Source: Kitasatospora purpeofusca
GTDB lineage: Bacteria; Actinomycetota; Actinomycetes; Streptomycetales; Streptomycetaceae
Direction: 5' to 3'
Length of the DNA stretch: 64,000 nt
NCBI RefSeq assembly: GCF_000718025.1
Contig: NZ_JODS01000010.1
Span: 124,001-188,000 of the forward strand
Of the stretch, positions 59,999 to 64,000 are shown piece after piece (position 1 is the stretch's first letter; every line of letters begins with the position of its first letter). The position numbers and the translations under genes are program-made. Below the pieces are notes generated by a model. It did no database searches. It saw only the letters and a program-made list of their open reading frames with translations, and was not told the origin of the DNA.

Positions 59999-61438
59999 TC
60001 AGGCGGCCTTGCGGACCCGGCCGGAGACCAGGGCGCCGAGCAGCGCCACCCCGGCCATGACCCCGAAGATCACCGCGAAGGCGCCGGTCGAGCCGGCGCC
60101 CGTCGCGCCGTCGTGGACGGCGGCCACCGAGCCGCCGCCCAGCGCCCCGAACAGCACCCCCGCCAGACCCATCAGCAGCACATTGCCCAGCGCGTCGCTC
60201 ACCTGGAGCGAGGCCGAGTTGGCGCCGGCGTCCTCCGGCGTGGACAGCTTCATCATCAGCACGCTGATGCTCGCCACCGCCAGGCCCATGCCGATCCCGC
60301 CGACGCCCCAGGCCACCGCCGCCACCCAGGCGGGCACCGCCGGGACCAGCACCAGCGCCGCGCCCGCGATGGCCACCGCGGTCAGCACGAAACCGCCGCG
60401 GATCATCAGCGTCCGGTGGCGCTCCGCCCCCGGCCGGCCCTGGATCCAGGAGCCCAGCGCCCAGGACAGGCCGCCGCTGGTGAGGGTGAGGCCGGCCAGC
60501 GTCGGCGAGAGCCCGCGCTCGGTCCTCATCATCAGCGGGATGAACGCCTCGGCCGCGAAGAACGCCCCGGCCGCGACCCCGCGCAGCAGGATCACCGTCG
60601 GCAGCCCGCGCCCGGCCCGCAGCGTCCCGGCCGGCAGCAGCCCCAGCACCGCCGGGAGCAGCAGCGCCGCCCCCACGGCGGCCGGCAGCAGTCCGGGCAG
60701 GTCGAGCCGCTGGCCCGCGTACTGCAGCAGACCGGCGCCGACCGCGGCCATCGCGGCCAGCCCGGTGCGGCGGCGGTCGAACGCGGCGCCCTTGAGCAGC
60801 GGCTGCTCACGCTCCGAGCGGCGCAGCGCCGGGCCCATCACCGCGAGCGGCAGCAGGATCAGCGCCGGCACGGCGAGGAAGACCCAGCGCCAGCCGATGT
60901 GCTGGGTGACCGCCCCGGAGACCAGCGGGCCGACGATCGAGGGCAGCACCCAGGCCGCCGAGAAGGCCGCGAAGACCGAGGGCCGCAGCCGCTCGGGGTA
61001 GGCCCGGCCGACCACCACGTACAGGGCGACGATCACCAGGCCGCCGCCGAGGCCCTGGAGCGCCCGGCCGCCCACGAAGATCCACATCCCGGGTGCCGCC
61101 CCCGCCACCAGGAGACCGGCGCCGAACACCGCGATGCCGGTGAAGAGGGGTCGCAGCGGCCCGCTGCGGTCGCACCACTGTCCGGAGACCACCAGGGCGA
61201 ACAGGGTGGTGGTGAAGTAGCCGGAGAAGGCGAAGGCGTACAGCCCGAACCCGTCGAGCTCGCCGGCGGCGACCGGCATCGCGGTGTTGACGGCCGTCGC
61301 CTCGAAGGCGATCACCAGGACCACCGAGACGATGCCCAGGGTCAGCGCCCGGAAGCGGTCGCCCATGACCCCTCCGCCGGGGTCGGTCGATATCGGAACG
61401 GAGGCGGTGTCGGCCGACACGGGGGAGGCTGTGGTCAT
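59999..61438 (-). CDS. MFS transporter, 14-helix drug exporter type
   Basis: 479-residue DHA2-like major facilitator. Seen: FEATAVNTAMPVAAGEL, GGRALQGLGGGLVIVALYVVVGRAY, ISVLMMKLSTPEDAGANSASLQVSDALGNVL. The ATG at 61438 lacks a ribosome-binding site but TACGAT ends seven bases upstream, so transcription is probably leaderless; an internal ATG at 61366 has a good site and is the alternative. Exports drugs or metabolites; substrate unknown. Confidence 0.88.
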   Translation of the reverse strand: MTTASPVSADTASVPISTDPGGGVMGDRFRALTLGIVSVVLVIAFEATAVNTAMPVAAGELDGFGLYAFAFSGYFTTTLFALVVSGQWCDRSGPLRPLFTGIAVFGAGLLVAGAAPGMWIFVGGRALQGLGGGLVIVALYVVVGRAYPERLRPSVFAAFSAAWVLPSIVGPLVSGAVTQHIGWRWVFLAVPALILLPLAVMGPALRRSEREQPLLKGAAFDRRRTGLAAMAAVGAGLLQYAGQRLDLPGLLPAAVGAALLLPAVLGLLPAGTLRAGRGLPTVILLRGVAAGAFFAAEAFIPLMMRTERGLSPTLAGLTLTSGGLSWALGSWIQGRPGAERHRTLMIRGGFVLTAVAIAGAALVLVPAVPAWVAAVAWGVGGIGMGLAVASISVLMMKLSTPEDAGANSASLQVSDALGNVLLMGLAGVLFGALGGGSVAAVHDGATGAGSTGAFAVIFGVMAGVALLGALVSGRVRKAA

Positions 61439-61446
61439 ACGTATGA
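61435..61446. promoter_or_regulatory. 12-bp palindrome over the MFS promoter and start
   Basis: TCATACGTATGA, perfect palindrome, covers the end of the -10 element and the start codon of the MFS gene. A repressor operator is likely; no regulator gene is adjacent. Confidence 0.5.
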
Positions 61447-61534
61447 TCGTAAGGCGCATCTGGCCCGATGGCCCCTGACCGTGGTCGTAGTCCCACTCCT
61501 CCCCCGGTCCTAGGACGGGAGGGTCGCGGGAGGG

Positions 61535-61849
61535 TCAGTGCAGCACCTTCAGGCCCACCACGCCGGAGACGATCAGGAGCAGGCAGCCGATCCGGGCCAG
61601 GGTCGCCGCGTCACCGAGCACGGCCATGCCGTAGAGCGCGGTACCCACCGCGCCGATGCCGACCCAGACCGCGTAGCCGGTGCCGATCGGGATCGTGCGC
61701 ATCGCGTACGCCAGTCCGCCCATCGAGAGCGCCAGGGCGATGCCGAACACCACGGTCGGGACCAGCCGGGAGAAGCCCTTGGAGTTCTCCAGGGCCACCG
61801 CCCACACCGTCTCCAGGACACCGGAAATAATCAGAACGAGCCAAGCCAT
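61535..61849 (-). CDS. gdx: SMR guanidinium exporter (Gdx/SugE type)
   Basis: 104-residue, four-helix SMR protein: MAWLVLIISGVLETVWAVALENS carries the essential Glu13; GYAVWVGIGAVGTALYGM is the Gdx/SugE signature, not the EmrE form. Exports guanidinium against protons as a dual-topology dimer. Start ATG 61849 with GGAGGT upstream. Preceded by a guanidine-III riboswitch, which strengthens the functional call. Confidence 0.93.
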   Translation of the reverse strand: MAWLVLIISGVLETVWAVALENSKGFSRLVPTVVFGIALALSMGGLAYAMRTIPIGTGYAVWVGIGAVGTALYGMAVLGDAATLARIGCLLLIVSGVVGLKVLH

Positions 61850-61897
61850 GACGGCCGTACCTCCGCAGTCGGCAGCGGCCGGGTTGCCGCTGTCACT

Positions 61898-61937
61898 GCG
61901 CCGTCTTGTCGTGACCGGGTACGACGCGCTCGTCCGG
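61898..61937 (-). promoter_or_regulatory. guanidine-III riboswitch (ykkC-III)
   Basis: 40 nt closely matching the known guanidine-III aptamer: CCGGACGAG at the 5' end, TACCCGGTCA in the middle, GACAAGACGGCGC at the 3' end, with the P2 stem GCGTCGT/ACGGCGC. One nucleotide shorter than the T. fusca aptamer. The 3' end is 48 nt before the start of the exporter, so guanidine would free the ribosome-binding site. Confidence 0.88.
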
Positions 61938-62016
61938 GGCGGCCGCGAGGACCACCTGTTCCCGACCGTAGCACACCCGGTCGGGAATCCCGCCACACAG
62001 AATTTGCAACAGGATA

Positions 62017-62046
62017 TTGACGCTCCGCCCGGTATTCCGCCAGACT
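62017..62046 (+). promoter_or_regulatory. promoter for the Cys-rich peptide and tRNA-Cys
   Basis: TTGACG (62017-62022), an 18-bp spacer and CAGACT (62041-62046) form a good housekeeping promoter; transcription would start near 62053 and run through the peptide into tRNA-Cys. Confidence 0.55.
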
Positions 62047-62085
62047 GAATTCATCAACACGGCGAACGACGACAAGGAGTCGGAC

Positions 62086-62175
62086 ATGGACAGGAGGACG
62101 GCGGCCCTCGCGCCCCGCACCTGCACCACCGCTCCCCGGTGTTGTCGCGCCTGTCGCTGCTGCCGCTGCGCCTGA
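62086..62175 (+). CDS. 29-residue cysteine-rich peptide upstream of tRNA-Cys
   Basis: Small ORF with strong ribosome-binding site (AAGGAG, 6 bases to ATG). Sequence includes MDRRTAALAPRTCTTAP followed by RCCRACRCCRCA; seven of 29 residues are Cys (13, 19, 20, 23, 25, 26, 28) and Arg alternates with them. No signal peptide. The stop is 42 bp before tRNA-Cys and no gap for another promoter is evident. It could be a metal-binding peptide or a leader whose Cys codons sense charged tRNA-Cys. Not in any family I recognise by name. Confidence 0.65.
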   Translation: MDRRTAALAPRTCTTAPRCCRACRCCRCA

Positions 62176-62217
62176 GCGCACCCGCAGTTCCAGCCCGCAC
62201 CACCAGCCCCACCCCAT

Positions 62218-62292
62218 GGCCGTGTGCCCGAGTGGTTTAGGGAACCGCCTGCAAAGCGGTGCACACGGGTTCGATTCCCGTCATGGCCTCCA
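62218..62292 (+). tRNA. tRNA-Cys (anticodon GCA, CCA encoded)
   Basis: Cloverleaf complete: acceptor GGCCGTG pairs with CATGGCC (one G-T wobble), D arm CCC/GGG, anticodon stem ACCGC/GCGGT with loop CTGCAAA giving GCA, T stem ACGGG/CCCGT with TTCGATT, and discriminator T, the tRNA-Cys identity element. Unlike tRNA-Leu above, CCA is encoded (62290-62292). Confidence 0.95.
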
Positions 62293-62296
62293 GAAA

Positions 62297-62342
62297 ACGA
62301 ATTGCCGGTCCGGCGCCGAAATGGCGCCGCCCGGCAATTCGT
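62297..62342 (+). terminator. terminator downstream of tRNA-Cys
   Basis: Bipartite hairpin: outer 12-bp stem (62297-62308 and 62331-62342) and an inner GGCGCC/GGCGCC stem, starting 5 bp after the tRNA. Confidence 0.8.
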
Positions 62343-62369
62343 CGTGCTTTCCGAAACAGAACGCGGGCC

Positions 62370-62403
62370 CCGGGTGATTCCGCGCTCCTGCGGAATCACC
62401 CGG
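62370..62403 (-). terminator. terminator downstream of the xanthine-dehydrogenase-like gene
   Basis: Perfect 14-bp stem (62370-62383 and 62390-62403) with a 6-nt loop, 10 bp beyond the gene's stop. Confidence 0.8.
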
Positions 62404-62413
62404 CGGCACCGGC

Positions 62414-64000
62414 TCAGCCGGTGACGGCGTCCTCCGGGCGGATCGGCAGCCGGCCCACCGGCAGGCCGGTGGCGGCCCGGACCGCCGCGGCCACCGCCGC
62501 CGGCGCGGTCACGGCCGGCACCGCGCTGACCGCCTTGGCCCCGAACGGCGCCACCACGTCACGCTCCTCCAGCAGGGCGGCGACCCGGATCTCCGGGGTG
62601 TCCAGCGCGGTCGGCAGCCGGTAGCCGGTCAGCGAGGGGTTCGCCAGCACGCCGCCCTCGGTACGGAGGTCCTCCAGCAGCGCCAGGCCGACGCCCTGGG
62701 CGACCCCCGCCTCGATCCGGTCCTCGATCTGCCGCGGGTTCAGCGCCCGGCCGACCTCCTGGGCCACCGTCACCTCGACCACCCGGACCGCGCCCAGCTC
62801 GATGTCCACGTCCACCACCGCGCGCATCGCGCAGAACGCGATGGAGACGAAGGCGTCGCCCTGGCCGGCCTCGTCCAGCGGCTCGGTCGGGTGCGGGCGG
62901 CACTGCGCGGTCGCCCACAGCTCCTTGCCCTCCAGCGCCTCGGCCACCGGCATGCCGAGCACCCCGTCGTACGAGGTGATCTTGCCCTCGGCGATCTGCA
63001 GCAGCTCCACCGACATCCCGAAGTCGGCGGCGATCGGCTGGAGCAGCTGGTGGCGGACCATCAGCGCGGCCCGCTCGACCGCGCCGCCGGACACCCAGGT
63101 GTGCCGGCCCCGGGCCGCCGGCCCGGCCACCGCCTGGTCGCTGTCGGCGGGCGCGATGTACACCTCGCTGACGCCCAGCACGCTCTGCACGATCTGCCGG
63201 GCCAGCGTGGCGAAGCCCTGGCCGGCGTCGACCGCGGCGCAGATCACCGTGGCGTGGTCGCCGCTGACCCGCACCGTCGCGGTGGCGACCTCGTCCTCGC
63301 CCTCGGCGCCCAGCATGTGCACCATGCCCAGCGCGTAGCCGATCCCGCGCCGCACCGCGGCCGGGTCGCCCGCGCCGCCGGGCCCGCCCGGCAGCAGCCA
63401 TTCGGCGTCCGGGTCGTCCACCGGCAGCGCCGGCAGCGGCTCCGCGGCCACCGCGTCCAGCAGCGCGGCCACCGGCGCCGGGCAGGTGACGGCCTGTCCG
63501 GTGGGCAGCGGGTCGCCGGTCGCCATCACATTGCGCCGGCGGACCTCCACCGGGTCCACGCCGATCCGGGCGGCGAGCTGGTCCAGCTGCGACTCGTAGG
63601 CGAAGCACGCCTGCAGCGCGCCCTCGCCGCGCATCCGTCCGGCCGGCGGGTTGTTGGTGCGCACCGCCCAGGCGTCCACGAAGACGTTGGGGCAGTTGTA
63701 CGGGCCGACCGAGAAGGCAGTGGCGGCGGCCAGCGCCTCGGCCGAGACGTCCGCGTAGGCGCCGCCGTCCAGCAGGATCTGCGCCTCGACCTTCACCAGC
63801 GTGCCGTCGGCGTCCGCGTGGTGGCGGTAGCGCAGCAGCGCCGGGTGCCGCGAGGTGTGGGTGTGGAAGGACTCCTCGCGGGTGAGCGTCATCTTCACCG
63901 GACGGCCGGTGCGCAGCGCCAGCAGCGCCAGGGTGACCTGGAAGGAGAGGTCCTCGCGGTCGGAGGTGGCGCCGGGCACGCCGGTGACCACCAGCCGGAC
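62414..64000 (-). CDS. xanthine dehydrogenase family molybdopterin-binding subunit (5'-truncated by window edge)
   Basis: C-terminal 528 residues of a large Mo-cofactor subunit; the N-terminus lies outside the window. Seen: SFQVTLALLALRTGRPVKMTLTREE, HPALLRYRHHADADG, NPPAGRMRGEGALQACFAYE (in place of the usual RGFGxPQ substrate loop), VDAGQGFATLARQIV, and EVGRALNPRQIEDRIEAGVAQGVG. The catalytic Glu, normally in a G(V/A)GEP motif near the end, is absent: the site reads GAKAVSAVP. Streptomycete relatives exist with such changes; substrate is not inferable. Confidence 0.85.
   Translation of the reverse strand, partial: VRLVVTGVPGATSDREDLSFQVTLALLALRTGRPVKMTLTREESFHTHTSRHPALLRYRHHADADGTLVKVEAQILLDGGAYADVSAEALAAATAFSVGPYNCPNVFVDAWAVRTNNPPAGRMRGEGALQACFAYESQLDQLAARIGVDPVEVRRRNVMATGDPLPTGQAVTCPAPVAALLDAVAAEPLPALPVDDPDAEWLLPGGPGGAGDPAAVRRGIGYALGMVHMLGAEGEDEVATATVRVSGDHATVICAAVDAGQGFATLARQIVQSVLGVSEVYIAPADSDQAVAGPAARGRHTWVSGGAVERAALMVRHQLLQPIAADFGMSVELLQIAEGKITSYDGVLGMPVAEALEGKELWATAQCRPHPTEPLDEAGQGDAFVSIAFCAMRAVVDVDIELGAVRVVEVTVAQEVGRALNPRQIEDRIEAGVAQGVGLALLEDLRTEGGVLANPSLTGYRLPTALDTPEIRVAALLEERDVVAPFGAKAVSAVPAVTAPAAVAAAVRAATGLPVGRLPIRPEDAVTG

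Overview
The window is high-GC actinobacterial chromosome. Codons are strongly G/C-ending, starts are often GTG (occasionally TTG), and there are SsgA-like sporulation proteins, many secreted chitin-active enzymes, DasR-type (dre) operators and one in-frame TTA codon. The gene order from bcp through tRNA-Leu, rdgB, rph, PTS genes, cysM, clpS, pncB to a tyrosine-catabolism locus matches the conserved core of Streptomycetaceae (Streptomyces or Kitasatospora). I see no transposase, prophage, CRISPR array or integron, so this is core-chromosome sequence with some lineage-specific changes.

Layout. 1-6.5 kb: C-terminal part of a class A penicillin-binding protein, a winged-helix (AlkZ-like) protein, a metallo-beta-lactamase-fold hydrolase, a GroES-family protein and peroxiredoxin Bcp. 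6.6-16.1 kb: a chitin/GlcNAc block with a secreted GH18 chitinase, an HNH protein with tRNA-Leu, rdgB, a small secreted protein, rph, and PTS genes for GlcNAc (nagF, nagE1, nagE2), with dre-like operators before the chitinase, between nagF and nagE1, and before nagE2. 16.2-22.5 kb: a sulfur block with two flavin monooxygenases behind a Cys-containing leader peptide, then cysM, a CysO-like sulfur carrier, a second leader peptide and the JAMM peptidase Mec. 22.6-31.5 kb: permease, DUF2017, clpS, NAD salvage (pncB, pncA), hypotheticals, a TTA-containing sigma-like gene and a DinB-type protein. 31.6-38.2 kb: HxlR regulator with a divergent oxidoreductase, a small type VII secretion module (mycosin plus two WXG-like proteins), endonuclease V and an RDD protein. 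38.3-47.4 kb: a second RDD protein, an SsgA-like protein, a GT87 glycosyltransferase, a second GH18 enzyme and a two-component system. 47.4-53.6 kb: a truncated 4-hydroxyphenylpyruvate dioxygenase beside its usual Lrp/AsnC neighbour, a Lon-like protease, an IclR regulator, a helicase and a second SsgA-like protein. 53.6-64 kb: a three-gene sortase / esterase / MprF-like operon, a deacetylase-like lipoprotein, an MFS transporter, a guanidine-III riboswitch with its SMR exporter, a Cys-rich 29-residue peptide just before tRNA-Cys, and a xanthine-dehydrogenase-like large subunit that runs off the end.

How the genes work together. Chitinases release GlcNAc oligomers, the PTS imports GlcNAc, and shared dre-like operators tie these steps to DasR control. 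Mec, CysO and CysM form a protein-carrier route to cysteine, and short cysteine-containing leader peptides sit before cysO, before the sulfur-type monooxygenases and, in a different form, before tRNA-Cys. Cysteine-sensing by translation is therefore a recurring theme of the window and the most interesting thing in it.
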